From: Roseovarius nanhaiticus
GTDB lineage: Bacteria; Pseudomonadota; Alphaproteobacteria; Rhodobacterales; Rhodobacteraceae
Assembly: GCF_900156535.1 (NCBI RefSeq)
Contig: NZ_FTNV01000001.1
Coordinates: forward strand, 1,240,001 to 1,304,000
Direction: 5' to 3'
DNA: 64,000 bases
The notes under the pieces are model-generated. The model saw only the letters and a program-made list of their open reading frames with translations, was not told where the DNA came from and did not search any database. Below, one piece after another: positions 18,594 to 28,762 of this stretch (positions are counted from its first letter, which is position 1; each line of letters begins with the position of its first letter). A program made the position numbers and the translations under genes.

Positions 18594-18946
18594 GATGGGC
18601 GGCCCTGATGCTGGCGCTGGTGCCCATGATGGCAAGCGCGCAAGACGAGGCGGCTGTCGGCACCGGCGCCGTGCTGCGCGGGCTGGAAAAGGTCTCCGGT
18701 GATCTGGTGGAGATGAACTTGCGCCCCGGAGAGGAGGCCAGCATCGGGCCACTTACCGTCACATTGCGCGAATGTCGGTATCCCCTGGGCGATCCGGCGG
18801 CGGATGCCTTTGCCTTCGTTACCATTCGCGACGAATCAGAAGCGCAGCCGATCTTCTCGGGCTGGATGATTGCGTCATCGCCCGCGCTGAATGCGTTGGA
18901 TCATCCGCGGTTCGACGTCTGGGCATTGCGCTGCAGCACCGAGTGA
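18590..18946 (+). CDS. DUF2155 periplasmic protein
   Basis: A small exported protein of 118 residues with a clear signal peptide (WAALMLALVPMMASAQ). The conserved DUF2155 body includes LRGLEKVSGDLVEMNL, a Cys in LRECRYP, and IFSGWMIASSPALNALDHP ending near a second Cys, which may form a disulfide. Function is unknown. It is translationally coupled to the MCE gene. Its last 46 bases overlap tail-to-tail with aat on the other strand. Confidence 0.87.
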   Translation: MRWAALMLALVPMMASAQDEAAVGTGAVLRGLEKVSGDLVEMNLRPGEEASIGPLTVTLRECRYPLGDPAADAFAFVTIRDESEAQPIFSGWMIASSPALNALDHPRFDVWALRCSTE

Positions 18947-19560
18947 GGCGACGGGTCCAGCGGCACCGCGTCGATGCCCGCCGGGTATTGGAGCGCGATG
19001 GCCAACTGACTGCGATAGGCGCCGCGGCTGATCTCGATCCCGCCAAGGCTGGCCAAGTGGTCCGTCAGGAATTGCGTGTCGAACAGGCGATACCCGCAGC
19101 GGCGTAGATGATCGACCAGATGCACCAGAGCCAGTTTCGAGCCGTCATTGGCGGATGAAAACATACTTTCCCCAAAGAACGCGGCGCCAAGGCTGACACC
19201 GTAGATGCCGCCAATCATGCGGCCCGATACGGTAATTTCCAGCGAATGCGCGTGCCCCATCTGGTGCAGGGCGATGTATTGACTACGGATCTCGCCGTTG
19301 ATCCACGTCTCGGGCCGGTCGGCACAGCCATCGACGACGCCCGCAAAATCCGCGTTGAGGCTGACCTCATAGCCGCCGCGCCGCATCCTCTTGGCCAGAC
19401 TACGCGAGATGCGTAAACCGTCCATCGGAATGATGCCGCGGCGGCGGGGATCGACCCAGAAAATTTCTGGGTCGTCGCGCCCTTCGGACATCGGGAAAAT
19501 TCCTGATGCATAGGCATTCAGCAGAAGGTCCGGCGTTAGCGAAAAATCCGCATCCTTCAT
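18901..19560 (-). CDS. aat: Leucyl/phenylalanyl-tRNA-protein transferase Aat
   Basis: Adds Leu or Phe to proteins with N-terminal Lys/Arg, marking them for ClpAP degradation by the N-end rule; 219 residues. Hallmarks are the N-terminal LLLNAYASGIFPMSEG, the central MGHAHSLE and GGIYGVSLGAAFFGESMFS, and LFDTQFLTDHLASLG. The last residues overlap the DUF2155 gene in opposite orientation. It lies 22 bases downstream of accC on the same strand, so probably shares its transcript. Confidence 0.96.
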   Translation of the reverse strand: MKDADFSLTPDLLLNAYASGIFPMSEGRDDPEIFWVDPRRRGIIPMDGLRISRSLAKRMRRGGYEVSLNADFAGVVDGCADRPETWINGEIRSQYIALHQMGHAHSLEITVSGRMIGGIYGVSLGAAFFGESMFSSANDGSKLALVHLVDHLRRCGYRLFDTQFLTDHLASLGGIEISRGAYRSQLAIALQYPAGIDAVPLDPSPHSVLQRNAQTSNRG

Positions 19561-19581
19561 GTTATGCCTCGCAAAGCGGCC

Positions 19582-20931
19582 TTAGCCGCGCAGGTTGGTC
19601 TCCAGCCAATGTTCCAGCCAGTGTATGTTATACTCGCCGGTCTGAATGTCGTCTTCCTGCAAAAGCGCATGGAAGAGCGGCACGGTGGTGTCGACCCCGT
19701 CCACGATCAACTCGCCCAAGGCGCGGTTCAGACGCGCGAGCGCTGCGGGCCGATCAGACGCATGCACGATCAGCTTGCCGATGAGCGAATCGTAATAGGG
19801 CGGGATGCTGTAGCCATCGTAAAGCGCGCTATCCATGCGCACGCCAAGGCCGCCGGGTGCGTGGAACTGCGTGATCCGGCCCGGACGGGGCGCGAATTCC
19901 GGCAACTTCTCGGCGTTGATGCGGACCTCGATGGCGTGGCCGTTGATCTTCAGCTCGTCCTGTTGGAACTCCATCTCGAGCCCGGCAGCCACACGGATCT
20001 GCTCGCGCACCAGATCGACGCCAAAGATGGCCTCGGTCACGGGATGTTCGACCTGAAGACGGGTGTTCATCTCGATGAAATAGAACTCGCCATTCTCGTA
20101 GAGAAACTCGATCGTGCCTGCGCCGGTATAGTTGATGCGCGCCACGGCATCGGCGCAGATCTTGCCAATGCGGTCGCGCTCTTCCTGAGTGATCGAAGGG
20201 CCGGGCGCCTCCTCGAAAACCTTCTGGTGGCGCCGCTGGAGTGAGCAGTCGCGCTCGCCCAGGTGCACAGCGCGGCCCTTGCCGTCGCCAAAGACCTGGA
20301 TCTCGATATGGCGCGGCGTGGTCAGGTATTTCTCGATATAAACTTCGTCGTTGCCGAAATTCGACTTGCCCTCGGCGCGCGCGGTCTGGAATGCGCGCTC
20401 CATCTCCGTCGCGTTCTGAGCGACTTTCATACCCTTGCCGCCGCCGCCCGCCGTGGCCTTGATGATGACCGGATAGCCGACCTCCTCGCCAATGCGTTTG
20501 GCCTCGGCCAGATTGGCGACGCCGCCCTCGCTGCCGGGCACGCAGGGCACACCCAGCTGCTTCATCGTGTCCTTGGCGGTGATCTTGTCGCCCATGACGC
20601 GGATATGCTCGGCCGTGGGGCCGATGAAGGTCAGGCCGTGATCTTCGACGATCTGCACGAAGGTGGCGTTTTCGCTGAGAAATCCATAGCCCGGGTGGAT
20701 CGCCTGCGCGCCCGTCACCTCGCAGGCCGCGATGATCGCGGGGATCGAAAGGTAGCTGTCGGTGCTGGCGGGGGGGCCGATGCAGACGCTCTCGTCAGCC
20801 ATGCGCACATGCATCGCGTCGGCGTCTGCGGTGGAATGTACGGCGACGCTATGGATGCCCATCTCGCGTGCGGCGCGGATGACCCGCAGGGCGATTTCGC
20901 CCCGGTTGGCGATCAGGATCTTGTCGAACAT
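19582..20931 (-). CDS. accC: Acetyl-CoA carboxylase biotin carboxylase AccC
   Basis: Carboxylates the biotin of AccB with bicarbonate and ATP, the first step of fatty acid synthesis; 449 residues, normal length. It opens [20 protein letters not shown], has the glycine-rich ATP-grasp loop [13 protein letters not shown], and [14 protein letters not shown] in the active site. accB lies immediately upstream, 9 bases away, giving the standard accBC pair. Confidence 0.97.
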   Translation of the reverse strand: MFDKILIANRGEIALRVIRAAREMGIHSVAVHSTADADAMHVRMADESVCIGPPASTDSYLSIPAIIAACEVTGAQAIHPGYGFLSENATFVQIVEDHGLTFIGPTAEHIRVMGDKITAKDTMKQLGVPCVPGSEGGVANLAEAKRIGEEVGYPVIIKATAGGGGKGMKVAQNATEMERAFQTARAEGKSNFGNDEVYIEKYLTTPRHIEIQVFGDGKGRAVHLGERDCSLQRRHQKVFEEAPGPSITQEERDRIGKICADAVARINYTGAGTIEFLYENGEFYFIEMNTRLQVEHPVTEAIFGVDLVREQIRVAAGLEMEFQQDELKINGHAIEVRINAEKLPEFAPRPGRITQFHAPGGLGVRMDSALYDGYSIPPYYDSLIGKLIVHASDRPAALARLNRALGELIVDGVDTTVPLFHALLQEDDIQTGEYNIHWLEHWLETNLRG

Positions 20932-20940
20932 GGGTTTGCC

Positions 20941-21441
20941 TTACTCGATGATCATCAGGGGGGCGCCGTATTCCACGGCACCGCCATCCTCGACGAGGAT
21001 GCGCTTGACCGTGCCGCCGCGCGGGGCGGGGATGTGGTTCATCGTCTTCATCGCCTCGATGATCAGCAGCGTGTCGCCCTCGCTGACCTTGTCGCCGACC
21101 GACACGAAGCTGGGCGCACCCGGCTCTGCCTGCGTATAGACGGTGCCGACCATGGGCGAAGTCACGGCGCCCGGATGGCTGGCCGGGTCTTCGCCCTGCG
21201 CCGGCGCGCCGGATGCGGCCGGTGCGGCGCTCGGGGCGGCCGGGGCATGGGCCACGGGCGCGGGCGCAGCGTAATGCGCTTGCGGGGCGGCCTCCATCTT
21301 GCGGCTGACCCGCACGTTCAGGCTGTCATCCTCGCCATAGTCGCGCTTGACCTGAAGTTCGGTCAGGTCGTTGTCGTTCAAGAGCTCGGCCAGCGCCTTG
21401 ATGAAGGCGACGTCGTCGTCATGCGTTGTCTTGGGCATCAT
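20941..21441 (-). CDS. accB: Biotin carboxyl carrier protein AccB
   Basis: Biotin carrier of acetyl-CoA carboxylase, 166 residues. The N-terminal region (1-75) is followed by an Ala/Pro-rich linker (about 75-95), and a C-terminal biotinyl domain with the modified Lys in EAMKTMN. First gene of accB-accC-aat. The neighbouring divergent gene is queC, with 210 bases between them. Confidence 0.96.
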   Translation of the reverse strand: MMPKTTHDDDVAFIKALAELLNDNDLTELQVKRDYGEDDSLNVRVSRKMEAAPQAHYAAPAPVAHAPAAPSAAPAASGAPAQGEDPASHPGAVTSPMVGTVYTQAEPGAPSFVSVGDKVSEGDTLLIIEAMKTMNHIPAPRGGTVKRILVEDGGAVEYGAPLMIIE

Positions 21442-21651
21442 GGATCCTCAAACGGCTTGCACCCGAACCGGGCGCTTATGTGATTTTCGCCGCTTATATG
21501 GCATGCGGGCGCCATAGAAAACCGCGATTGTGCAGCGTTGATGCGTCCCGGCCACGTGCCGCTTGCTGCGCGGGTTGCCTTGAGGGGCGCTGCAGCTTAT
21601 GTGCGGCACACTACGCGGTCGCAGCCTACCCGCTCAAAACAAGGACGAGAT

Positions 21652-22347
21652 ATGAAAGTCATAGTCATCTGCTCCGGCGGAATGGATTCGGTCGCATTGG
21701 CGCATCGCTATGCGGCGACGGGCGATCTGCACGCGCTCTTGTCGTTCAACTACGGTCAGCGTCACGCGAAAGAGCTTGAGTTTGCCGCGCTCTGCGCTGC
21801 CCGTCTCGGCGTTCCGCACCATGTCATCGATATCAGCGCCATCGGTGCCGCCTTGAGCGGCAGCGCACTGACCGACGATATCGACGTGCCGGATGGCCAT
21901 TACGCCGAAGAGACGATGAAAATTACCGTGGTGCCGAACAGAAACGCCATCATGCTGACGATCGCCTTCGGCATGGCCGCCGCACAAAAGGTGGACGCGG
22001 TGGCGACGGCGGTGCATGGGGGCGATCACTTTATCTACCCCGACTGCCGCCCCGATTTCATCGCCGCGTTTCAGGCGATGGAGGATCGCGCGATGGAGGG
22101 TTACGCCGACATCCGGCTGCTGACGCCCTATGTGCAGGGCACCAAGGCCGACATCGCGATTGACGGCGCCAAGCACGGCACGCCCTTTGCCGAGACATGG
22201 TCCTGCTACAAGGGAGGCGATCTACAGTGCGGGCGTTGCGGCACCTGCGTCGAGCGGCGCGAGGCGTTTCATCTGGCCAGCGTCGAGGATCCGACGACCT
22301 ACGCGGATCCGGATTTCTGGCGCAATGCCACCGGTCAGGAGGGCTGA
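21652..22347 (+). CDS. queC: 7-cyano-7-deazaguanine synthase QueC
   Basis: Converts 7-carboxy-7-deazaguanine to preQ0 with ATP and ammonia in queuosine synthesis; 231 residues from the ATG at 21652, preceded by AAGGACGAG. The PP-loop motif SGGMDSVALAH is at residues 7-17, and the C-terminal zinc-binding cysteines are in CYKGGDLQCGRCGTC. First gene of queCDEF. The 210-base leader shows no recognisable preQ1 riboswitch by eye. Confidence 0.96.
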   Translation: MKVIVICSGGMDSVALAHRYAATGDLHALLSFNYGQRHAKELEFAALCAARLGVPHHVIDISAIGAALSGSALTDDIDVPDGHYAEETMKITVVPNRNAIMLTIAFGMAAAQKVDAVATAVHGGDHFIYPDCRPDFIAAFQAMEDRAMEGYADIRLLTPYVQGTKADIAIDGAKHGTPFAETWSCYKGGDLQCGRCGTCVERREAFHLASVEDPTTYADPDFWRNATGQEG

Positions 22348-22350
22348 GCC

Positions 22351-22707
22351 ATGTACCGTATCACCAAGGAATTTCACTTCTCGGCGTCGCATCAGCTGTT
22401 TGGTCTGCCCGAAGATCACCAATGCGCGCGCCTCCACGGGCACAACTATATCGTCGTGGTCGAGCTGGCTGGGGCCGAGCTGAACCAGCATGGCTTCGTG
22501 CGCGACTATCTCGAGCTGGCGCCGCTCAAGCGGTATATCGATGACGAGCTGGACCACCGCCACCTCAATGACGTGCTGGGCGACGATTGCGTTACGGCCG
22601 AGCGCATGGCCAAACACCTCTATGATTGGTGCGCCGCCCGCTGGCCCGAAACAGCTGCCGTAAAGGTCAGCGAAACGCCCAAGACATGGGCCGAGTATCG
22701 ACCGTGA
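22351..22707 (+). CDS. queD: 6-carboxytetrahydropterin synthase QueD
   Basis: Makes 6-carboxy-tetrahydropterin from dihydroneopterin triphosphate, second step of the queuosine pathway; 118 residues. Zinc ligands are visible in FSASHQLFG and RLHGHNY, and the catalytic Cys in [11 protein letters not shown]. It starts 3 bases after queC and its TGA overlaps the probable GTG start of queE. Confidence 0.95.
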   Translation: MYRITKEFHFSASHQLFGLPEDHQCARLHGHNYIVVVELAGAELNQHGFVRDYLELAPLKRYIDDELDHRHLNDVLGDDCVTAERMAKHLYDWCAARWPETAAVKVSETPKTWAEYRP

Positions 22708-23426
22708 GCGACGTTCTGCGCATCTCCGAGATCTTTGGCCCGACCATCCAGGGGGAGGGCGCGCTGATAGGCGTGCCGACGGTTTTCGTGCGCACCGGCG
22801 GCTGCGATTTTCGCTGCGTCTGGTGCGATAGCCTGCACGCTGTGAACAGCGAATATCGCCATACATGGGCGCCGATGAGCGCCGTGGACGTGATGGCCGA
22901 GATCCGCCGCCTTTCGGGCGGCGTGCCCCTGACCGTTACGCTCTCGGGCGGCAATCCTGCGATCCAGCCGATGGGTGATTTGATCGAGATGGGCCGGGCC
23001 GAGGGCTATGGTTTTGCGATCGAGACCCAAGGGTCGGTCGCGCGGGACTGGTTCGCGCAATTGGATATGCTGGTGCTTAGTCCCAAACCGCCGTCGTCCG
23101 AGATGGAAACGGATTGGGCAATCCTGCAGGACTGTATCGACGCCGCCAAGGATGCGCCGACTGTGCTGAAGATCGTCGTCTTCGACGAGGCGGATTATGC
23201 CTATGCACGGGACGTGGCCGCGCGCCATCCCGACCTGCCGATCTATCTGCAGCCCGGCAACCATACACCGCCCCCGCCAGAGGATGACAGCGCCACCGTC
23301 GATCAGGACGGGATCGACGCGCGGATGCGCTGGCTGGTGGACCGGGTGATTGCGGATCACTGGCACGCGGCGCGGGTGCTGCCGCAGCTGCACGTCATGC
23401 TATGGGGAAACAAGCGCGGCGTTTAG
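22704..23426 (+). CDS. queE: 7-carboxy-7-deazaguanine synthase QueE
   Basis: Radical-SAM enzyme that contracts carboxytetrahydropterin to 7-carboxy-7-deazaguanine; about 240 residues. The cluster-binding motif CDFRCVWCD is CxxxCxxC near residue 30. I chose the GTG at 22704 (overlapping the queD stop) because homologues begin with [18 protein letters not shown]; the in-frame ATG at 22686 would add six residues. It follows queD directly and is followed by queF after 19 bases. Confidence 0.94.
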   Translation: MSDVLRISEIFGPTIQGEGALIGVPTVFVRTGGCDFRCVWCDSLHAVNSEYRHTWAPMSAVDVMAEIRRLSGGVPLTVTLSGGNPAIQPMGDLIEMGRAEGYGFAIETQGSVARDWFAQLDMLVLSPKPPSSEMETDWAILQDCIDAAKDAPTVLKIVVFDEADYAYARDVAARHPDLPIYLQPGNHTPPPPEDDSATVDQDGIDARMRWLVDRVIADHWHAARVLPQLHVMLWGNKRGV

Positions 23427-23445
23427 GGCCGGCAAAGGAGACCGT

Positions 23446-23910
23446 ATGAGCGAGAATATCTACCAAGATCTCAAACAACTGGGCGCAAACACGGCCCTGC
23501 CGGACGACCCGGACACCGCCGAGCTGGAGCGGGTCAAGAACCCGCAGGCCGATGTGGACTATAACGTGCGCTTCGTCGCGCCCGAATTCACGTCTCTCTG
23601 CCCGATGACGGGCCAGCCGGACTTTGCGCATCTGGTCATTGATTACGTGCCGGGCGAATGGCTGGTCGAGTCGAAATCGCTCAAGCTCTACCTTGGCAGC
23701 TTTCGCAATCACGGGGCATTTCACGAGGATTGCACCATCACCATCGCGCGCCGGATTGCCGAGTTCACCGAAGCCAAATGGCTGCGCATCGGGGGCTATT
23801 GGTATCCGCGCGGGGGCATTCCGATCGACGTCTTCTATCAGACGGGCGAGATGCCGAAAGGTGTTTGGATCCCGGATCAGGGCGTGCCGCCCTATCGCGG
23901 ACGCGGCTAA
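23446..23910 (+). CDS. queF: NADPH-dependent preQ0 reductase QueF
   Basis: Reduces preQ0 to preQ1, 154 residues, the short unimodular type. The active-site Cys is in [10 protein letters not shown], the QueF motif is [20 protein letters not shown], and the start ATG at 23446 has an AGGAG 6 bases upstream. Last gene of queCDEF; a strong bidirectional terminator follows. With FolE elsewhere, these four genes make preQ1 from dihydroneopterin triphosphate. Confidence 0.96.
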   Translation: MSENIYQDLKQLGANTALPDDPDTAELERVKNPQADVDYNVRFVAPEFTSLCPMTGQPDFAHLVIDYVPGEWLVESKSLKLYLGSFRNHGAFHEDCTITIARRIAEFTEAKWLRIGGYWYPRGGIPIDVFYQTGEMPKGVWIPDQGVPPYRGRG

Positions 23911-23954
23911 GAGTTTTCGCTGAAAAGTCTTGGGTCCGACTTGCCACAAATTTT

Positions 23955-23985
23955 GCGCCCCGCGAGATGATCGCGGGGCGCTTTT
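23955..23985. terminator. Bidirectional terminator between queF and acs
   Basis: An 11-base-pair perfect stem (GCGCCCCGCGA with its complement) around a 5-base loop, with TTTTCGTTATTT on the plus side and an AT-rich stretch on the other side. It sits between the convergent queF and acs stop codons. Confidence 0.85.
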
Positions 23986-23987
23986 CG

Positions 23988-25937
23988 TTATTTGCGGTTC
24001 ATCCGATTTTCGATCAGATCGTCCACAACCGAAGGATCCGCCAGCGTTGACGTATCGCCCAGCGTAGCGTGATCGTTTTCGGCGATCTTGCGCAGGATGC
24101 GGCGCATGATCTTGCCCGAGCGGGTCTTGGGCAGGCCGGGCGCCCATTGGATGAGGTCCGGCTTGGCGATGGGGCCGATCTCGGTGCGGACCCATTTTTC
24201 CAGATCCTTGCGCAGCTCGTCCGTTGGCTCCACCCCGTTCATCAACGTCACATAGGCGTAGATCCCTTGGCCCTTGATGTCGTGCGGATAGCCGACGACG
24301 GCGGCCTCGGCCACGTCCGCGTGGGCGACAAGGGCCGATTCCACCTCGGCCGTGCCCATGCGGTGGCCCGAGACATTGATCACGTCATCGACGCGGCCCG
24401 TAATCCAGTAATAGCCATCCGCATCGCGGCGGCATCCGTCGCCGGTGAAGTAATACCCTTTGTAATCCGAGAAATAGGTCTTCTCGAACCGCTCATGATC
24501 GCCATAGACCGTGCGCATCTGGCCGGGCCAGCTGCTCTTGATGCAAAGGACGCCCGAGGCTTCGGTCTCAGTCTGCTCTTCGCCGGTCTGCGGGTCCAGA
24601 ATGACAGGCTCGATCCCGAAGAAAGGCGTGGTGCAGCTGCCGGGCTTGGTGGGGGTGGCGCCGGGCAGGGGGGTCATCAGGTGGCCGCCGGTTTCGGTCT
24701 GCCACCAAGTATCGACGATGGGGCGCGTGCCCTTGCCGACGACATCGTTGTACCAGTTCCACGCCTCGGGGTTGATCGGCTCGCCCACGGTGCCCAGCAC
24801 CTTGAGATCGCTCAGATCGCATTTCTCGACGAATTCCTTGCCTTGCCCCATCAGCGCGCGGATGGCGGTGGGGGCCGTGTAGAACTGGTTCACCTTGTGC
24901 TTTTCGCAGACCTGCCAGAAGCGGCTGGCATCGGGATAGGTCGGCACGCCCTCGAACATCAGCGTCGTCGCGCCATTCGCCAGCGGGCCGTAGATGATAT
25001 AGCTGTGGCCGGTCACCCAGCCCACATCGGCGGTGCACCAGAAGACGTCGCCGTCGTGATAGTCGAAAACGTATCTATGCGTGAGGCCGGCATAGAGCAG
25101 GTAGCCGGCAGAGCTATGGACGACGCCCTTGGGTTGCCCGGTGGAGCCCGAGGTGTAGAGGATGAAAAGCGGATCCTCGGCGTTCATGGGGCGCGCGGGG
25201 CAGTCGGGGCTGGCGTGCTCCATCTGCGCCTTCACGTCGATGTCGCGCCCGTCGATCCAGGTGGTCTGGCCGCCAGTGTGCTTAACGACGAGGCAGCGCA
25301 CCTTGTCGTCGCAATGCAGCAGGGCGGCATCGGTGTTGGATTTGAGGGCCGTCTTGCGCCCGCCGCGCGGGGCCTCGTCGGCGGTGATGACCACCTTGGC
25401 GCCGGAATTGTTGATACGGTTGGCCAGCGCATCGGGCGAAAAGCCTGCAAAGACGATGGAATGGACCGCGCCGATGCGTGCGCAGGCCAGCATGGCATAG
25501 GCGGCCTCGGGGATCATGGGCAGATAGATCACCACCCGGTCACCGCGCATGATGCCCTGGCTCAGCAGGACGTTCGCCATGCGGCAGACCTTTTCGTGCA
25601 GCTCATTGTACGTGATGTGCAGCGCAGGCGTCTCGAGATCGTCCGGCTCCCAGATGATGGCGGTCTGGTCGCCGCGCGTCTTGAGATGCCGGTCGATGCA
25701 GTTGGCGGCGACGTTCAGGACGCCGTCCTCGAACCAGCGGATATCGACATTGCCCATCTCAAAAGACGCGTTCTTCACCTTTGTAAAAGGCTCGATCCAA
25801 TCCAGGTTTTGCGCATGTTCGGACCAGAACGCGTCCGGATCCTTGATCGAGGCGGCGTACATCTTGTCATATGCCGCGGCGTCGATATGCGCGTTTTTTG
25901 CGAATGCATCGGAGGGCGGATAGGTTTTGTCGGACAT
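23988..25937 (-). CDS. acs: Acetyl-CoA synthetase, AMP-forming
   Basis: Activates acetate (and to a lesser degree propionate) to acyl-CoA through an acyl-AMP; 649 residues. The AMP-binding motif is [12 protein letters not shown], later WWQTETGGH, and the C-terminal [11 protein letters not shown] holds the conserved Lys609 that is acetylated in this family. It lies 63 bases downstream of the Liv-type ATPase gene on the same strand, so it is probably the last gene of that transport operon, and thus linked to uptake of the carboxylate it uses. Confidence 0.96.
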   Translation of the reverse strand: MSDKTYPPSDAFAKNAHIDAAAYDKMYAASIKDPDAFWSEHAQNLDWIEPFTKVKNASFEMGNVDIRWFEDGVLNVAANCIDRHLKTRGDQTAIIWEPDDLETPALHITYNELHEKVCRMANVLLSQGIMRGDRVVIYLPMIPEAAYAMLACARIGAVHSIVFAGFSPDALANRINNSGAKVVITADEAPRGGRKTALKSNTDAALLHCDDKVRCLVVKHTGGQTTWIDGRDIDVKAQMEHASPDCPARPMNAEDPLFILYTSGSTGQPKGVVHSSAGYLLYAGLTHRYVFDYHDGDVFWCTADVGWVTGHSYIIYGPLANGATTLMFEGVPTYPDASRFWQVCEKHKVNQFYTAPTAIRALMGQGKEFVEKCDLSDLKVLGTVGEPINPEAWNWYNDVVGKGTRPIVDTWWQTETGGHLMTPLPGATPTKPGSCTTPFFGIEPVILDPQTGEEQTETEASGVLCIKSSWPGQMRTVYGDHERFEKTYFSDYKGYYFTGDGCRRDADGYYWITGRVDDVINVSGHRMGTAEVESALVAHADVAEAAVVGYPHDIKGQGIYAYVTLMNGVEPTDELRKDLEKWVRTEIGPIAKPDLIQWAPGLPKTRSGKIMRRILRKIAENDHATLGDTSTLADPSVVDDLIENRMNRK

Positions 25938-26000
25938 GGCTGTGACCTTCTTCTGGTAGGGAGGCGGGCGGCGCGCGCGGCGCCGCCAAGCATGGCGGCG

Positions 26001-26756
26001 TCAGATCGCCAGATATTCGGCGCGCAATTCTTCGTTGTTCAGGACCTCTTCGGCACTACCGTCAAAGACGATGCCGCCTGTGTCAAGAATGACGGCCCGG
26101 TCTGACAGGTTCAGCGCGCGCACGGCGTTCTGTTCGACCAGAATGGTGGTTATGCCTTGCTGCTTGATGATGCGCAGCGTCTTTTCGATCTCGTCGACGA
26201 TCACCGGGGCCAGCCCCTCGTAAGGCTCGTCCAGCAGCAACACCTTGATATCGCGGGCCAGCGCGCGGGCAACCGCCAGCATCTGCTGTTCGCCGCCGGA
26301 AAGGGTGACTCCCTCCTGCTGGCGCCGCTCGGCCAGGCGTGGGAACAGCTCGTAGAGGCGCTCGATCGACCAGCCGACGGGCGGCGCGATCTGCGCCAGT
26401 TGCAGGTTTTCCTCGACCGTGAGACCGGGGATGATGCAGCGATCCTCGGGCACGAGGCCGATGCCAGCGACGGAGGCCTCGTGGCTTTTCATCTTGTGCA
26501 AGGGCTGGTGATCCAGCCAGATCTCGCCATGATTCAGCTGCGGATTGTCCATGCGGGCGATGGCGCGCAGCGTCGTCGTCTTGCCCGCGCCGTTACGGCC
26601 CAGCAGGGCGAGGATTTCGCCCTCGTGCACGTTGAAGCTGATATCCTGAACGATATAGCTTTCGCCATAGTACGCTTGCATGCCCCAGACGGACAGAAAA
26701 GCGGGGGCCGTCGCGGCGTGATTGGCATTCTTCGAGAAGTCGGGTTGTGCGGTCAT
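26001..26756 (-). CDS. Branched-chain-type ABC transporter ATPase (LivF-like)
   Basis: Cytoplasmic ATPase of a Liv/HAAT-family importer, 251 residues. It has Walker A GRNGAGKT, the signature LSGGEQQMLAVARAL and Walker B VLLLDEPYEGLAP, typical of LivF. An N-terminal extension of about 25 residues precedes the domain. Last of the transporter subunits before acs. The cargo is uncertain: in this family it can be amino acids, urea, amides or short organic acids, and the acs neighbour points to a carboxylate. Confidence 0.9.
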   Translation of the reverse strand: MTAQPDFSKNANHAATAPAFLSVWGMQAYYGESYIVQDISFNVHEGEILALLGRNGAGKTTTLRAIARMDNPQLNHGEIWLDHQPLHKMKSHEASVAGIGLVPEDRCIIPGLTVEENLQLAQIAPPVGWSIERLYELFPRLAERRQQEGVTLSGGEQQMLAVARALARDIKVLLLDEPYEGLAPVIVDEIEKTLRIIKQQGITTILVEQNAVRALNLSDRAVILDTGGIVFDGSAEEVLNNEELRAEYLAI

Positions 26757-26793
26757 GTCATATGTCCTTTTGCGGGCGTCATCGGCGGCGACG

Positions 26794-27552
26794 TCAATGA
26801 GCGGTTTCGCCCAAGTAAGCTTCGCGCACCTTGGGGTGGCCCTTGATCTTGTCCGGCGTGTCCTCGACCAGGGGGGTGCCCTGCGCCAGCACGGTGATAC
26901 GCTCGGCCAGGCTGAACACCACGTGCATGTCGTGCTCGATGATGGCGATGGTGATCTCGCGCTCGTCCTTGATCTGCTTGAGCAGGTCGATCGTGTTGTT
27001 GGTGTCGGCGCGGGCCATGCCCGCCGTCGGCTCGTCCAGCAGCAGCAGGCGCGGCTCTTGGGCCAAGCACATGCCGATCTCGAGGCGGCGCTTGTTGCCC
27101 CGGCTCATCGCGGCTGAATGATTGTGCCGCTGGTCGGCCATGTTGAGGCTTTCCAGCATGTGCTCGGCCTGCTCCATCACCTCGCGTTCGCTGCCGACGG
27201 CCTCGATCGCGTGCATGCGAAAGGCGCCGTCACGCTTGGCGAAGATCGGGATCATCATGTTCTCCAGCACCGTCAGATCGCCGAATATCTCGGGGGTCTG
27301 AAAGACGCGGGAGATGCCCATCTGGTTGATCTCGTAGGGCTTGCGCCCCAGCACGGATTGGCCGTCAAAGCTGACCGATCCGGTATCGGGGATCAGCTTG
27401 CCGACCAGCACGTTGAGAAGGGTGGATTTACCGGCCCCGTTGGGGCCGATGATCGCGTGAACGGAGTTCTCCGCGACGCTGAGGTTCACGTCCCCCAGCG
27501 CCTGGAGGCCGCCGAAACGCTTGTTGACGTTCTTGACTTCGAGAATGCCCAT
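26794..27552 (-). CDS. Branched-chain-type ABC transporter ATPase (LivG-like)
   Basis: Second ATPase of the importer, 252 residues. Walker A is GPNGAGKS, followed by the LivG-typical GISRVFQTPEIFGDLTVLEN, signature MSRGNKRRLEIG and Walker B LLLLDEPTAGM. The signature reads SRGNKRR rather than SGGxxQR, a common variant in LivG proteins of this subgroup. It sits between livM-like and livF-like genes, 37 bases from the latter. Confidence 0.9.
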   Translation of the reverse strand: MGILEVKNVNKRFGGLQALGDVNLSVAENSVHAIIGPNGAGKSTLLNVLVGKLIPDTGSVSFDGQSVLGRKPYEINQMGISRVFQTPEIFGDLTVLENMMIPIFAKRDGAFRMHAIEAVGSEREVMEQAEHMLESLNMADQRHNHSAAMSRGNKRRLEIGMCLAQEPRLLLLDEPTAGMARADTNNTIDLLKQIKDEREITIAIIEHDMHVVFSLAERITVLAQGTPLVEDTPDKIKGHPKVREAYLGETAH

Positions 27553-27564
27553 GGGTGCGGTTCC

Positions 27565-28758
27565 TTATTCAGCCGGGGACGGCGCTTCGGAGGATTTCTT
27601 GGCCTTCTTGCCTTGGGCAAGGCGGCGGATACGCTGCCCCCCTTCGACGAGACCGCCGGGCAGGAAGATGACGACAAGCATGAAGACGAGGCCCAGCGTC
27701 AGGTGCCAGCCCTTGCCGACGAAGGGATAGATCAGCGCGACAGTCAGATCCTCCAGCCCGTCGGGCATCCAGTAGAACCAGTCATGCAGCACGCCCGAGT
27801 TGATCTTGGACACGATGTTTTCCATGTACTTGATCAGGCCCGCGCCCAGAACCGGGCCGATCAGCGTGCCGGCGCCGCCGAGGATGGTCATCAGCACCAC
27901 CTCGCCCGAGGCGGTCCAGAACATCCGCTCGGGGCCCACTTGCGTGTCCATCGCGACCATCAGACCACCGGCGAGGCCAGCATACATGCCCGAGATGACG
28001 AACGCCGCCAGCGCGTAGGGGCGCGCATTCAGGCCCGTATAGGTCATGCGGGTGTTGTTGGATTTGATCGCGCGCAGCATCATGCCAAAGGGCGAGCGGA
28101 AGATGCGGATCGAGAGGTAAAAGGCCAACACCATCACCACGGCGGCGATGTAGTAGCCCGCGTTGAAGGTGAACTGCCAACCGCTGAGATAAAGGTCGAC
28201 GCTGGAAGTCATGTCGAGGCCGAAAAGATTGGCACTGGCGCGCTCACTTCCTTCCAGCGCGCCGTCGAGAATGCGCGCGTCGTTCAGCTTCAGCTGCAGG
28301 CCCGTCTCGCCGCCCGTGATGGGCGTGAGGACCGAATAGGCCAGCGCATAGGACATCTGCGCGAAGGCCAGCGTCAGAATGGCAAAGTAGATGCCAGACC
28401 GGCGCAGCGAAATGTAGCCGACCAGCAGGGCGAAAAGCCCCGCAACGACCACCGCCATGATAATGCCGGGAATGATATTGGCCGTCAGCAGCTTCATCAT
28501 CCAGATCGCGGCGTAGCTGCCAACACCGAGGAAGGCGGCGTGCCCGAAGCTGAGATAGCCCGTGAGGCCAAAGAGGATGTTGAAGCCGATGGCGAAGATC
28601 CCGAAGATCACGAAGCGCTGCATCAGGTCGGGATAGCCCGCGTTGAACTGCGCCATGCCCGAGTTTACCGGGAACGGGTTGAGGATGAAGGGGGCCAGCA
28701 GCGCGAGGGCCGTGACCAGCGCCAGCAAAAGGGCGTCTTTGCGTGTCAATCCAAGCAT
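27565..28758 (-). CDS. Branched-chain-type ABC transporter permease (LivM-like)
   Basis: Inner-membrane permease, 397 residues with about ten helices. Hallmarks are [20 protein letters not shown] and [17 protein letters not shown] charged, lysine-rich C-terminal tail (about 375-397) is cytoplasmic. Starts 4 bases after the livH-like stop, so the two permeases are co-translated. It is somewhat longer than E. coli-type LivM cores because of the insert near residues 155-190. Confidence 0.9.
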   Translation of the reverse strand: MLGLTRKDALLLALVTALALLAPFILNPFPVNSGMAQFNAGYPDLMQRFVIFGIFAIGFNILFGLTGYLSFGHAAFLGVGSYAAIWMMKLLTANIIPGIIMAVVVAGLFALLVGYISLRRSGIYFAILTLAFAQMSYALAYSVLTPITGGETGLQLKLNDARILDGALEGSERASANLFGLDMTSSVDLYLSGWQFTFNAGYYIAAVVMVLAFYLSIRIFRSPFGMMLRAIKSNNTRMTYTGLNARPYALAAFVISGMYAGLAGGLMVAMDTQVGPERMFWTASGEVVLMTILGGAGTLIGPVLGAGLIKYMENIVSKINSGVLHDWFYWMPDGLEDLTVALIYPFVGKGWHLTLGLVFMLVVIFLPGGLVEGGQRIRRLAQGKKAKKSSEAPSPAE

Positions 28759-28762
28759 TGGC

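Noticed and set aside
21442-21651. preQ1 riboswitch upstream of queC
   Set aside because: I looked for the preQ1-I and preQ1-II patterns in the leader and found none; the genes alone do not support one.
24069-26105. 678-codon plus-strand frame
   Set aside because: Antisense shadow of acs and the Liv-type ATPase gene, caused by GC-rich codon bias.
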